Source of the DNA: Tunturiibacter gelidiferens
GTDB lineage: Bacteria; Acidobacteriota; Terriglobia; Terriglobales; Acidobacteriaceae
Reading direction: 5' to 3'
DNA: 64,000 nt
Assembly: GCF_014201335.1 (NCBI RefSeq)
Contig: NZ_JACHEB010000012.1
Location: 124,001-188,000, forward strand
The position numbers were made by a program, and so were the translations under genes. The first letter of the stretch is position 1; every line of letters begins with the position of its first letter. This document shows, piece after piece, positions 35,022-45,037 of the stretch. The notes under the pieces are model-generated. The model did not search any database. It had not been told where the DNA came from and worked only from the letters and a program-made list of their open reading frames with translations.

Positions 35022-35651
35022 ATGATCCACGAAATCCTCACCGTCGGTCCGCTGCAATGCAACTGCTCCATCCTTGGAGATGAGAACTCCCGCGAAGCCA
35101 TCGTAGTTGACCCAGGCGATGACATTCCGCGCATCATCGCCGTCCTCGCCACCCACGGCCTCACCGTCAAAAAAATCATCATCACCCACGCCCACATCGA
35201 CCACATCGCCGGAGCGCATCGCCTCAAGCAGCTCACCGGCGCTCCCATCCTCTACAACCAGCACGATCTCCCCCTGGTCAAAATGATGGACATTCAGGCC
35301 AGCTGGCTCGGCATCCCCAGCCCCACCGTCTCCGCCCCCGACGACACCCTCGAGGACGGCAAGCTCATCGCCGTTACCGGCCTCACCGGCTCCATCCTCC
35401 ACACCCCCGGCCACACTGAAGGCAGCGTCTGTCTCCACATCCCCACCCAATCCCTCCTCCTCGCCGGAGACACGCTCTTCGCCGGCTCCGTCGGCCGCAC
35501 CGACCTGCCCGGCGGCAACACCCGCAAGCTTCTCAGTTCGATCCATGAGCGTCTTCTTACCCTGCCAGACGACACGACGGTCATCCCCGGCCACGGCTCG
35601 CGAACCACCATCGGCACAGAACGCGATTCAAATCCATTCCTACAAGACTAA
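35022..35651 (+). CDS. MBL-fold hydrolase (glyoxalase II-like)
   Basis: 209 residues with the metallo-beta-lactamase metal motif THAHIDHIAGAH (residues ~55-66), then HTPGHTEGSVCLH, LLAGDTLFAGSVGRTDLPGG and a final VIPGHGSRTTIGTERDSNPFL. This spacing and the GRTDLPGG motif match the YcbL/GloB-like hydrolases with a binuclear metal centre, acting on thioesters such as S-lactoylglutathione or related bacillithiol/CoA compounds. Substrate is not determined. It is convergent with the downstream aminotransferase. Confidence 0.88.
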   Translation: MIHEILTVGPLQCNCSILGDENSREAIVVDPGDDIPRIIAVLATHGLTVKKIIITHAHIDHIAGAHRLKQLTGAPILYNQHDLPLVKMMDIQASWLGIPSPTVSAPDDTLEDGKLIAVTGLTGSILHTPGHTEGSVCLHIPTQSLLLAGDTLFAGSVGRTDLPGGNTRKLLSSIHERLLTLPDDTTVIPGHGSRTTIGTERDSNPFLQD

Positions 35652-35708
35652 TAAATAGAATTAGTTACACGCATAACAGAAAGCACAGCTTTAGACGCAT
35701 CACATGAA

Positions 35709-36887
35709 CTAGTAACTACCGTGGTTCAACCCTGTTACCGTTTTTATTCTCTGGATCCCTTCCCCAAACTCCCGCATCGGCCCCAATAAACTCACCACCA
35801 CTCGACCAACTCCGGCGATCCCATAGAACGCCCCCGGATGCACGATCACCCCCGCCTCTCTCAGCAACCTCTCCGCCATATCCTCTTCAGCAAGCTTCTG
35901 CGGCAACCGCAGGATCGCACTCCACCCCGCCTCCACCCTCAGCACCTCAACTCCACACTCCACCACTGACCGCAAATTCCCCTTCACCCGATCCAGAATC
36001 TGCTCCTGGATCCGAAGCCGTCCCGCCAGCCAAACCGGCAACGCTCTCTGCATCGGAGCGTTCATCGACAGAAAGGTATCCGCCACCACCTCCAGCCGCC
36101 CCATCGCACGGCCTCTATCCCCTTCCGGCCCGACCCCCACGATCCAACCCACCTTCATCTGCGGCAACCCTGCGATCTTGCTCATCCCGCTCAACACAAA
36201 CGTCAAAACCGGATGCGGCCCCACCGCAAAACTCCCCAGCCTCGCACCCTCCTCCAGCGGATAGTCCAGAAACACCTCATCAACGATCAATGCCAACCCA
36301 CGCCGAACACATATCTCCTGAAGCTTCTTCCGCTCCTGTGTCCCCGTAGCGTGACCTGTCGGGTTGTTCGGATGCACTACAACAATCGCCTTCGTCCGCG
36401 GCCCAATCCTGCTCTCAAGCTCCGCAAAATCAATCCACCACCCATAGTCATAAAACAACGGATAGGGCTTCAGCAGCACATCTTCCAAATCCGCCAGAAA
36501 ATCAAACAGCGGATAGCTAGGCTGCGCGACCAACACCTCATCACCCGCATCGCACAGCAGCCGAAACAGATATCCATACCCTTCGCTCGTACTGGTCGTC
36601 AGCACCACGCTATCCGGATCGACATCCGCGCCATGATCCCCGTAGTACCCCGCAACCGCCTCCCGCGCAAACCTCATCCCCCGAGGATCAGGATCGTACG
36701 TCATCGCGTCCCGGCTAGCCAAAGGCGCAAGAACTGCCTCAGCATCGTAATCAAACCCACTAACCGTAGGATTCGAAACCGTCAGGTCCACCAACTCCCG
36801 CCCCGCCGCCCGCGCCTCGCGAATCGCAGCGGCAAATGCACTCTCCCCCACATCCCAACCCGTCCGCGCAGAGAACCGATAGCTCAC
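35709..36887 (-). CDS. Pyridoxal-phosphate-dependent aminotransferase, class I/II
   Basis: 392 residues with fold-type-I features: LTTSTSEGYGYLFRLLCDAGDEVLVAQPSYPLFDF (in parts), VVVHPNNPTGHATG, LALIVDEVFLDY, and the PLP lysine in SGMSKIAGLPQMKVGW (residue ~230). C-terminal RLLREAGVIVHPGAFYG is typical. Such enzymes transfer amino groups between amino and keto acids. Compared with AspC it has a shortened N-terminal arm. It is divergent from the HAD hydrolase, with 83 bp between start codons. Confidence 0.88.
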   Translation of the reverse strand: MSYRFSARTGWDVGESAFAAAIREARAAGRELVDLTVSNPTVSGFDYDAEAVLAPLASRDAMTYDPDPRGMRFAREAVAGYYGDHGADVDPDSVVLTTSTSEGYGYLFRLLCDAGDEVLVAQPSYPLFDFLADLEDVLLKPYPLFYDYGWWIDFAELESRIGPRTKAIVVVHPNNPTGHATGTQERKKLQEICVRRGLALIVDEVFLDYPLEEGARLGSFAVGPHPVLTFVLSGMSKIAGLPQMKVGWIVGVGPEGDRGRAMGRLEVVADTFLSMNAPMQRALPVWLAGRLRIQEQILDRVKGNLRSVVECGVEVLRVEAGWSAILRLPQKLAEEDMAERLLREAGVIVHPGAFYGIAGVGRVVVSLLGPMREFGEGIQRIKTVTGLNHGSY

Positions 36888-36970
36888 CCAATCATCCTAA
36901 TGCGCAGCCGACTACGAAGCAGCAATACCTACCCTTCTACAAAGTCCAGACTCCCTTACAATTGCCCTTG

Positions 36971-37633
36971 ATGCCTCCAATCAAAGCAGTCCTCTTCGAC
37001 TACGGAATGGTCCTCTCCGGCCCACCCGACCCCACCGCCTGGGCCCGCATGCTCTCCCTCACCGGTCTCAGCGAAGAAATCCTCCACCGCGAGTACTGGG
37101 CACACCGTCACGCCTACGACCGCGGCGACCTCAACGCCGAGTCCTTCTGGCACACCGCCGCGTCAGGCGCCGGCATCGTCCTCACGCCCCAACAATTCGC
37201 CGACCTCGTCGCCGCCGACACCGACTACTGGTCCACCCTCAACCCGCCCATGCTCGCCTGGGTCAGCGAACTCCAACGCGCCGGCATCCCCACCGGCATC
37301 CTTTCCAACATGCCCGACGCCATGGAAGCTGGCCTCCGCGCCCGTCACGCCTGGATCGAATCCTTCGACCACCACATCTGGTCCCACGCCGTCAATCTCG
37401 CCAAGCCCGAGCTCGAAATCTACCTGCACGCCGCCCAGGGCCTTCAAACTCCTCCCGAAAACATCCTCTTCCTCGACGACAGATCCGAGAACATCGAAGC
37501 CGCCATCGCCGCCGGCATGCAGGCCATCCAGTACTCCACTCACCCAGCCTTCGAGCAGGAGATGCACGCCCGCGGACTCGACTACCTCCTACAACTTGAG
37601 CGGAATACGGCTTCCCAAAACGGGAAGCTATAG
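36971..37633 (+). CDS. HAD-superfamily (subfamily IA) hydrolase
   Basis: 220 residues from ATG 36971. Motif I is VLFDYGMVL, with the nucleophile Asp followed by Tyr-Gly rather than DxD, as in several IA phosphatases and haloacid-like members. Motif II is TGILSNMPD, the motif-III lysine is in NLAKPELEIY, and motif IV is ILFLDDRSENIEAA. The inserted helical cap covers residues ~18-90. Members are phosphatases or dehalogenases; lack of the second Asp of DxD makes a standard phosphatase mechanism less certain. A longer upstream frame to 36836 has no RBS and overlaps the divergent promoter. Confidence 0.85.
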   Translation: MPPIKAVLFDYGMVLSGPPDPTAWARMLSLTGLSEEILHREYWAHRHAYDRGDLNAESFWHTAASGAGIVLTPQQFADLVAADTDYWSTLNPPMLAWVSELQRAGIPTGILSNMPDAMEAGLRARHAWIESFDHHIWSHAVNLAKPELEIYLHAAQGLQTPPENILFLDDRSENIEAAIAAGMQAIQYSTHPAFEQEMHARGLDYLLQLERNTASQNGKL

Positions 37634-37736
37634 TACCTCGGTAACGCGTCTCCCCAATTCCTCCACCTCAACAGCTCCTGCGCAAGGAATATTTAAGGTC
37701 AGGCTGCACCAGCGTACTGCCCGCAGCTAACAAAAC

Positions 37737-40700
37737 ATGAAGACACCGCTCTCTCTCCGACGTACAGTTGCCGGTCTCTGCGGCTTCATCGCTCTCCTCC
37801 TGATCTCTTCCCTGGCCCTAGCTGCACAGACCACCGGCCCCCAACAACTCCTCTTCACCGGCCTGCTCGGCTCATCAAACCCAAATCCCTCGAACGCCCA
37901 CTACGCACAGTTCAACGCCATCCAGTCCGACTCCTCCGGCAACCTCTACCTCCTGCTCGACCAGGGCGACGGGATCCGCCTCCTCAAAACCGACTCCTCC
38001 GCAACCAACGTCCTCGCCCAAACACACCTAGGTTCCAGCGGCGACATCGGCCTAGCCATGGCCACCGATCCCGCAGGCAATCTCTACATCACCGGCACCA
38101 CCACCTCCGGCACCCTCACCACAACCTCCGGCGCAGCCTTTCCCAGCGCGGCCGATACATCTATCAACTCCTTCATCGGCAAGTTCGATCAAAACTTGAA
38201 TCCGATCTTCCTCACCTACACCGGCAGCCCACGCACCGCCGCCTCCGCCATCGCCGCCACTTCCGACGCCGTCTTCGTCACCGGCAGCATTTTCGGCTCC
38301 ACGCTTCCCGTCAGCCCCTCCGGCATCATCCAGTCCCCCGCCTCCGGCTCCCTGCAAAACGGCTTCGTAGAAAAATTCAACCCCACCGGAACCACCCTCC
38401 TCTACGCGACCTACCTCAGCGGCCAAAACGGCAACACCGCACCCGCCGCCATCGCAGCCGACCCCTCCGACAACGCCTACATCGCCGGCTACACCACCTC
38501 CACCGGCTACCCTACCCTCTCCGCCATCATTTCCGACATCCTCACCACCACCTCCGGCTTCCTCACCAAGCTCACCCCCGCAGGCGACGGAATAGTCTTC
38601 TCCACCTTCATCCCCGGCCCCGGCATCTCCTCCCTCGCCATCGACCCCGTCGCCCAGAACCTCCTCCTCACCGGCTCCATCGCCCCCGGCCAGTTCCCTA
38701 TTGCCTCCGTCTCCTCTCCATTAGTCAACACGAACTACCAAACCCTCCTCCGTCTCTCCTTAGACGGCAGCACCCTCATAACCTCCGAACTTCTCGCCCC
38801 CGGCACACAATCCTCCGTCACCCCCGCACCCTCCGGCGCCGCCTGGGTCTCGGCAACAGGCAACAACCCCGCCTGGCTCCTCCCGCTTAACGCCCTCTCC
38901 ACCATCGGCAACAGCTATGCCCTCCGCATCACGCAACAAAACACCATCGACCAAACCATCCGCCTCGGCGGAATCCCCACTACCAACCTTGCCTTCGCGA
39001 GCGCCCCCGTCACCCTCACCGGCCTCACCGTCGACGCGCTCGGCCAACCCACCTTCGCCGGCAGCGCCTCTCCCACCGCCAGCTCCAGCCTCCTCGCCAC
39101 CGAAACCTACGACCTCCCGCTCCTCAACACGCCAACCACCGCACTCCCCTCACCCCTCCGCTCCGCCGCACTCACCACCGGCTCCTGCACCGGAAGCCTC
39201 TGCGCCGGTTCTGCCGCCTACCTCGCGAAGCTCAACCCCACCACCGCCGCGCCCAGCCTAGCTATCTCCACCGACGACTCCCCCAACCTGACCCTCCGCA
39301 ACCTAGGCAGCCTAGCCGTAACCAACCTCCAACTCACAGCCACAAACTTCACCCTCGCCACCGACTGCCCCACCACGCTCGCTCCCGGAGCCGACTGCAG
39401 CATCGCCCTCACCAGTACCGGCAGCAACTCCGGCACGGTCACCGCCCAAGCCAGCAACGCCACCACGCAAACCGTCACGCTCCCCGCGACCACAGCCACA
39501 CCAAACGCAATCGTCTTCTCCCCGCGCGAACTCGACTTCGGCATCCAAACCGCGACCAGCCCCATCGCCACACGAACCATCACAGTTACAAATCTCAGCA
39601 ACGCCCCGCAAACCTTCCCCTCGCAACTCGGCAGCAACCAATCCACCCCCTACACCTTCGCCGAATCCTCCAGCGACTGCCTCGTCGTAACCGGCAACAC
39701 CAAAACCCTCGCCGCCAACTCCACCTGCCACATCACCCTCAGCTTCACTCCCTCCAACTCCTCCGCCAGCGACGGCTTCGCCCAAATCCCGTGGACCATC
39801 GGCACCGACTCCGCCCTCCTCACCGCCTACTCCCAGGCCACCGACCTCAACCTCTCCGCCACCGAAATCGACTTCGGCACCCAATTCGGCACCGGCTCCG
39901 ACGCCAGCCCCACACTGCTTCGCTACCTCTACCTCTCTAACAACTCCGCCAACGCCATCACCCACTCTGCAGTCACTCTCGCCGACCCGTTCACCCTCAC
40001 CGATCACTGCCCCACCACGCTCGAACCCCACATCGTCTGCCAACTCGAAATCACCTACAAATCCCCCGTAGCCCCGTCAGCCGACTCCACCACCCTCACC
40101 CTCGACGAAGGCCTCACCGTCCTCATCACCGGCGCCACTCACCCCCAACCCACCGGCATCGGCCAGTCCGCCAACCCCAACCTCACCGTCACCCCCGCCA
40201 CCATCAACTTCTCCAACGCCGTCCTCGTCACCAGCACATCCGGCACCACCCAAACCGTCACCATCAGCAACATCGGCGTCGTCCCCTTTCCACTCGCCCT
40301 CACCCTCACCGGCGACTTCACCGACGCGACCGACTGCACCGCCACCCTCGCCGGCAACGCAACCTGCACCGTCGTTCTCACCTTCGCGCCATCGCAACCA
40401 GGCACCCGCCAGGGCCTCCTCTCCGTCGCCGCCGGCAACTCCTCTCCGTCTTACGTGACCCTCAGCGGCACCGGCACCGCCATCGTCACCGCACCCAACA
40501 ACACCCTCGCCTTCGGCAGCGTTCTCGTAGGCCAACCGTCAGTCCAGTGGTACAAGGTCAATTCCGCTTTCAGCACCCTCACGGCCACCACCTCCGCACC
40601 CGACTTCAGAGCCATCCTCGTAGAAGACATCGGCTTCGGCCACGGCCAGCCTCCAACCTCCGCCTTCCTCTCGACCTTCACCGGCTCCTGCACCAACTGC

Positions 40701-43655
40701 TGGCTAGGCGTGCAGTTCACCCCCTCCACCCCCGGCACTCAAACCGCCACCGTCACCCTCACCTCCTCCGCCTCCGGCACCCCGTCCCCACTCACCCTAA
40801 CCGGCACAGGCGTAGCCCTCTCCGGCCTAATCCTTAGCCCCACCACGCAGGACTTCGGCACCGTCCCCGTCCACAGCACCAGCGCCCCCTCACTCTTCAC
40901 CCTCACCAACCTCACTACCGCCACCGTCAACCTCACCGCCCCCATCTCCACCGGCGACTTCGCCCTCAGCAACGCCCCCACCGGAGGCTCCGCCTGCAGC
41001 GGCCCTCTCGCGCCCAACGCCTCTTGCTTCTTCAACGTCAACTTCTCCCCCACCGCCACCGGCGCACGCACCGCCACCCTCACCCTACAGGCCTCCACCG
41101 GCCCCATCACCGCCACCCTCACCGGCTTCGGCTCACCCGACCCCGGCCTCGCCCTCAACCCCACCGCTCTTATCTTCAATAACGTCCCCGGCCTCTCCTC
41201 CACGCAACAAAACATCATCCTCACCAGCACCGGCTCCGCCACTCTCCAGATCGCCACCCCCACCAACACCACCGCCAGCTTCACCTCCACCAGCAACTGC
41301 ACCACCCTCGCCCCCGCCGCCATCTGCACCATCACCGTCAACTTCGTCCCCACCAACGCCAACGTCACCGACACCCTCCAGATCCCCGTAACCAGCTCAG
41401 CCACCGGCCCAACCACCTACTCGGTCCAGCTCAGCGGCGCCTACACCACCGAGAGCGCGGGCCTCCAGATCATCCCCAACCAGGCCAACTACGGCTCCGC
41501 CCCCACCAGCACCCTCGGCGGAACCCGCCAGTTCACCATCACCAACCTCACCGCCAAATCCCTCGCCCTCGACATCGCGCTCCCCCGCCAGTTCCTCCTC
41601 AACGGCCCCGCCTGCTCTGCCCTCGCCCCCAACGCCTCCTGCAACTTCGACATCACCTTCCTCCCCCTCACCAACGGCGACATCACCGGCACCCTCTTCG
41701 CCCAGGCCACCCCCACCGACGGCTCCGCCACCCTCAACGGCCTCGGCTTTGTCGAAGGCTTCGGCATCGGCTCCGCGACCCTCACCATCTCCGGCAACAT
41801 CATCCCCGGGCAAACTGTCCTCGACTTCGGCCAGGTCTCCTCCGGCCAAAGCACCACCCAAACCGTCACCCTCACCAACACCGGCACAGCCTCACTCACC
41901 ATCCGCCGCCTAACCAGCCAGTGGCCTTTCCTCATCGCCGCCACCAATTGCGTCAACACCCTGGCCCCCAACCAAAGCTGCGCCACCACCCTCGCCTACA
42001 CTCCCATCAACCAAACTGCCACCACCCCCGGCCCCGCCACACCCGACTCCGGTACCCTCATCATCGAAAGCGACGCTCTCAGCGCCCCCGACCTCCTCAC
42101 CCTCACCGGCCGCGCCGCCCCCATCACAGTATCCGCTCCCTCAAACGCCGCCCCGCTAGTCTCCTACGCGCTCTCGCAAAGCTCCCTCACCTTCGGCCCT
42201 ACCCAGGTAGGCAACCTCACCGAAACCCAAACCGTCACCCTCTCCAACACCGGCACCACCACCCTGCACTTCCAACCCATCCACCTCATACCGGACTTCA
42301 CCATCCAATCCACCTGCGCCACGCTCGTCCCCTCGCAGAGCTGCACCATCCTCATCGCCTTCTCCCCACAACCGGTCGCCACCAACACCACCACCAACCG
42401 CATCTCCGCCCTCGAAATCGTCTCCGACTCCAGCACCGCTCTCGAGTTCATCTCCCTCCTCGGCATCGCTACTCCATCCCCCATCACCGTCACACCCATC
42501 TCACTCAACTTCGGCTCCGTCCAACTCGGCAGCAGCGCCACCCTCCCCGTCCAGATCACCAACACCAGCGCCACCCCCGCCAGTAACTTCGCTCTCGCCG
42601 CCAGTCCGCCCTACACCGTAGCCAGCGCCTGCCCCACCATCGGAGGCACTCTCGCCGCCGCCACCAGCTGCACTGCCCAAGTGACTTTCACGCCCACCCA
42701 AACCGGCGCAAGCAGCGGCCTACTCAGTGTCCATACCTCCCTCACCGACGTGCCGATCATCGCCAACCTTCAAGGCATCGGCATCCAGTCCCATCTCCAA
42801 GCCGTCCCCACCACTCTCAACTTCGGCAGCATCGCCATCGGAGCCTCCGCGGCCCAAACCCTCACCCTCACCAACACCGGCACCGGCCCCCTCACCAACG
42901 TCGCCCTCACCGTCACCGGCGACTACGCCATCACCGTCCCCTGCACCTCCACCACGATTGCCCCCGGCAACAGCTGCAAGCTCACCGTCACCTTCGCTCC
43001 CACCGCCCTCGGCCCACGCAACGGCACCATCACCTCCACCGACCCCAACACCGGCCTCCAAAACCTCAACATCCCCCTCACCGGGACTGGCGTCCCCAAC
43101 GGCACCTTCACCCTCACCGTCAACGGAGGCCCCTCCGCCACCCTCACCATCCCCAGCGAGCAAGCCGCCGACTACGCCCTCACGCTCACCCCGCAATCCA
43201 ATTACAGCGGTACCGTCATCCTCAACTGCACCCCCGTCACCCCCGGCCCCTACGCCGCCTGCTCGCTTCTCCCCTCCAGCATCAATCTCAACGGCGCAGC
43301 ACAAAACTCCATCGCAAACATCAACACCGTAGCCGACGTCCCACCCACCACCTCCCAAAACACTCACGCCACGCGCAACCGCACCCTCCTCTGCCTCCTG
43401 CCCCTCTCGTTCCTCTTCTTCAGAAAATCAAAATCAAGCAGCCCGCAAAAACCCCACCCCACCCGCCTGCTCTTATTCGCAATCCTCCTCACCCTACCCG
43501 CGCTCTGGATCTCCGGCTGCGGCCGAGGGGGCACCGATCCCAACCTCCGCTTCACCCCACCGGGCACCTATCAATACCAGGTCACCGCCACCTCCACCAC
43601 CGGTGTCGAACTCACCCAAACCGTCACCCTCAACCTCGTCGTCACAGCCCAATAA
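37737..43655 (+). CDS. Giant secreted choice-of-anchor-D (ASH) repeat protein with SBBP-like propeller
   Basis: 1972 residues. A signal peptide (to ~AAQ, residue 30) is followed by a propeller-like region of about 440 residues with SBBP-like units (DPAGNLYITGTT, DPSDNAYIAGYTT). From about residue 500 there are roughly ten ~110-residue immunoglobulin-like units with the choice-of-anchor-D pattern: LDFGxxxxG, QTVTLTNTGTASL, CxxTLAPNxSC, VTFxPTxxGxxxG. Near the C-terminus are two hydrophobic stretches (LLCLLPLSFLFF and LLLFAILLTLPALWISGCG) and a final Ig-like strand set ending TVTLNLVVTAQ. It is probably a surface adhesin or matrix protein. Third positions are very strongly C-biased, which creates long false ORFs on the other strand. 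Confidence 0.85.
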   Translation: MKTPLSLRRTVAGLCGFIALLLISSLALAAQTTGPQQLLFTGLLGSSNPNPSNAHYAQFNAIQSDSSGNLYLLLDQGDGIRLLKTDSSATNVLAQTHLGSSGDIGLAMATDPAGNLYITGTTTSGTLTTTSGAAFPSAADTSINSFIGKFDQNLNPIFLTYTGSPRTAASAIAATSDAVFVTGSIFGSTLPVSPSGIIQSPASGSLQNGFVEKFNPTGTTLLYATYLSGQNGNTAPAAIAADPSDNAYIAGYTTSTGYPTLSAIISDILTTTSGFLTKLTPAGDGIVFSTFIPGPGISSLAIDPVAQNLLLTGSIAPGQFPIASVSSPLVNTNYQTLLRLSLDGSTLITSELLAPGTQSSVTPAPSGAAWVSATGNNPAWLLPLNALSTIGNSYALRITQQNTIDQTIRLGGIPTTNLAFASAPVTLTGLTVDALGQPTFAGSASPTASSSLLATETYDLPLLNTPTTALPSPLRSAALTTGSCTGSLCAGSAAYLAKLNPTTAAPSLAISTDDSPNLTLRNLGSLAVTNLQLTATNFTLATDCPTTLAPGADCSIALTSTGSNSGTVTAQASNATTQTVTLPATTATPNAIVFSPRELDFGIQTATSPIATRTITVTNLSNAPQTFPSQLGSNQSTPYTFAESSSDCLVVTGNTKTLAANSTCHITLSFTPSNSSASDGFAQIPWTIGTDSALLTAYSQATDLNLSATEIDFGTQFGTGSDASPTLLRYLYLSNNSANAITHSAVTLADPFTLTDHCPTTLEPHIVCQLEITYKSPVAPSADSTTLTLDEGLTVLITGATHPQPTGIGQSANPNLTVTPATINFSNAVLVTSTSGTTQTVTISNIGVVPFPLALTLTGDFTDATDCTATLAGNATCTVVLTFAPSQPGTRQGLLSVAAGNSSPSYVTLSGTGTAIVTAPNNTLAFGSVLVGQPSVQWYKVNSAFSTLTATTSAPDFRAILVEDIGFGHGQPPTSAFLSTFTGSCTNCWLGVQFTPSTPGTQTATVTLTSSASGTPSPLTLTGTGVALSGLILSPTTQDFGTVPVHSTSAPSLFTLTNLTTATVNLTAPISTGDFALSNAPTGGSACSGPLAPNASCFFNVNFSPTATGARTATLTLQASTGPITATLTGFGSPDPGLALNPTALIFNNVPGLSSTQQNIILTSTGSATLQIATPTNTTASFTSTSNCTTLAPAAICTITVNFVPTNANVTDTLQIPVTSSATGPTTYSVQLSGAYTTESAGLQIIPNQANYGSAPTSTLGGTRQFTITNLTAKSLALDIALPRQFLLNGPACSALAPNASCNFDITFLPLTNGDITGTLFAQATPTDGSATLNGLGFVEGFGIGSATLTISGNIIPGQTVLDFGQVSSGQSTTQTVTLTNTGTASLTIRRLTSQWPFLIAATNCVNTLAPNQSCATTLAYTPINQTATTPGPATPDSGTLIIESDALSAPDLLTLTGRAAPITVSAPSNAAPLVSYALSQSSLTFGPTQVGNLTETQTVTLSNTGTTTLHFQPIHLIPDFTIQSTCATLVPSQSCTILIAFSPQPVATNTTTNRISALEIVSDSSTALEFISLLGIATPSPITVTPISLNFGSVQLGSSATLPVQITNTSATPASNFALAASPPYTVASACPTIGGTLAAATSCTAQVTFTPTQTGASSGLLSVHTSLTDVPIIANLQGIGIQSHLQAVPTTLNFGSIAIGASAAQTLTLTNTGTGPLTNVALTVTGDYAITVPCTSTTIAPGNSCKLTVTFAPTALGPRNGTITSTDPNTGLQNLNIPLTGTGVPNGTFTLTVNGGPSATLTIPSEQAADYALTLTPQSNYSGTVILNCTPVTPGPYAACSLLPSSINLNGAAQNSIANINTVADVPPTTSQNTHATRNRTLLCLLPLSFLFFRKSKSSSPQKPHPTRLLLFAILLTLPALWISGCGRGGTDPNLRFTPPGTYQYQVTATSTTGVELTQTVTLNLVVTAQ

Positions 43656-43715
43656 CGCACCGAGGCGCCTGCTTCTAATCTTGAAGCAGACGCCCGCGAT
43701 GAACCTTCTAACAAC

Positions 43716-44876
43716 CTAGTTGAACGACTTCCTCAAAGTAGCGACCGACACATGTGGCCATCCAATCGGCACCACAGTAGGCAGAGCCTTCAGAATCGGA
43801 AAGCCCAAAATCACGTTCTGCACATATTGAAGTTGCATGAAGCTTCCATGCTGCGGATGCTTCACCTTCTCAATCCAGAACGTTGCATAGACTAGCGCCG
43901 TATCTGCGTTCGGCCCCTTCGCCCCAGTCGGTTCGCCGCCCTCCAGAAACAAAATATTCTCTGCTCCGCCCGCGCCATTCGCAACATTCACCACCACCGT
44001 AGGCGGCAGCGGAACTGCTGTAGGACTGCTATTCGCATTCTGGAAGAATGTAATCTTTGCCTGCGTCGCGATGTTGAGAGCCGTTCCTTCGAACGTGTAT
44101 CCCTTCTTCACCTGGTCATCGATCTTCGCCTGCAGCAAACGAATTGGATCGTTGACCACATCCTGCATCGCCACCCCATCGATATTCGCCGGCAAAGGAG
44201 GCTCCGTCGTGCCAAAGGGTGTACGCGGATTTGTTGCACTGTCAGCAATCGCAAGGTTGTATTCATCGAACCGCGGAGGAACCGGCACCGTCAACAGCTC
44301 TGACGAGCCATCAGCATTCAGGATAGGAACCCCTGGTGCAGGCGGCACAGGAAAAGGTGTGCTGTTGAAAGAGGGGAAAGCCGAAAACGCATACGTAGCC
44401 GACGAGCTCTTCAAGGTCGGCGGTCCATTGAATGCCGTTGCGACACCCTGCGCCAAAAGCGAATTTCCATGCGGAATATTTCCCATTCGCGCCACGATCT
44501 GCGTTCCCGCCGGCGAAGTCTCCGGTGGATAAGTCGTCGCTGGCTGCGTTACCCATATCCCCGGCTCGATATGCAACGCGCCTCCATGATGCGCATCGCT
44601 TATCTTCTGCAGATACGTCAGCCCAAACAGTTCAATATCATCCTGTCCAAAGCCACGATTAGGAATCGAAGATCCGATCGGCTCAATCACAAGACTCTCA
44701 TGCGTCTGATTGAGTTGAAGGTAAAGGTTTTCGTTTCCCTCAAAGTTCGGACGCGCAATAAGGTTGAAGCCGCTACCGCGCCATGTTCCGGCGAGGTCTG
44801 CGATAAGCCCAAGATTCTTCAGGACTGTCGCGTTATCAGGGGCAATTCGTACGGAAGATATTCTCTCAAACTGCAT
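43716..44876 (-). CDS. Nitrobindin-like (heme-binding-type) beta-barrel protein
   Basis: 386 residues with no signal peptide. The key stretch is LADLAGTWRGSGFNLIARPNF (in parts), the GTWxGxGxN opening of nitrobindin/lipocalin-like barrels. Later strands include NLYLQLNQTHESLVIEPIG and IELFGLTYLQKISDA, then HHGGALHIEPGIWV, which supplies candidate His ligands. The family name and heme or NO binding are my inference from this motif. GAGGAG precedes the ATG. The upstream 160 bp holds three perfect palindromes, so expression is probably tightly controlled. A DoxX-like gene lies upstream on the same strand. Confidence 0.55.
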   Translation of the reverse strand: MQFERISSVRIAPDNATVLKNLGLIADLAGTWRGSGFNLIARPNFEGNENLYLQLNQTHESLVIEPIGSSIPNRGFGQDDIELFGLTYLQKISDAHHGGALHIEPGIWVTQPATTYPPETSPAGTQIVARMGNIPHGNSLLAQGVATAFNGPPTLKSSSATYAFSAFPSFNSTPFPVPPAPGVPILNADGSSELLTVPVPPRFDEYNLAIADSATNPRTPFGTTEPPLPANIDGVAMQDVVNDPIRLLQAKIDDQVKKGYTFEGTALNIATQAKITFFQNANSSPTAVPLPPTVVVNVANGAGGAENILFLEGGEPTGAKGPNADTALVYATFWIEKVKHPQHGSFMQLQYVQNVILGFPILKALPTVVPIGWPHVSVATLRKSFN

Positions 44877-44888
44877 AGTGTCTCCTCG

Positions 44889-44906
44889 TGACCTTGATCA
44901 AGGTCA
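44889..44906. promoter_or_regulatory. Perfect 18-bp palindrome TGACCTTGATCAAGGTCA
   Basis: Located 13 bp before the start codon of the nitrobindin-like gene. It contains overlapping GTGAC-N4-ATCAA and TTGAT-N4-GTCA half-site pairs close to the CRP/FNR-family pattern TTGAT-N4-ATCAA. At this position it would act as a repressor site or lie in the 5' UTR. Confidence 0.55.
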
Positions 44907-44947
44907 GCACGTTGAAATCTCGAACTGTTCAGGGCCTGGCGACTTGC

Positions 44948-44989
44948 GTCCGTTGAACGGACACAGGAGAGATTCGGTCGAAGACCGAA
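44948..44989. promoter_or_regulatory. Two further perfect palindromes in the same control region
   Basis: GTCCGTT-G-AACGGAC (44948-44962) and TTCGGTC-GAA-GACCGAA (44973-44989) have perfect 7-bp arms. Either could be an operator or an RNA hairpin in the leader of the nitrobindin-like gene. Confidence 0.5.
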
Positions 44990-45037
44990 GGAGTCACAAC
45001 ATAATGGTGATCAGCACTTACACTTCGTTACTCGTTT

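Noticed and set aside
38052-43367. Many long minus-strand ORFs opposite the choice-of-anchor-D gene
   Set aside because: Strong C-ending codon bias on the plus strand removes stop codons on the minus strand and yields Gly/Val-rich nonsense proteins.
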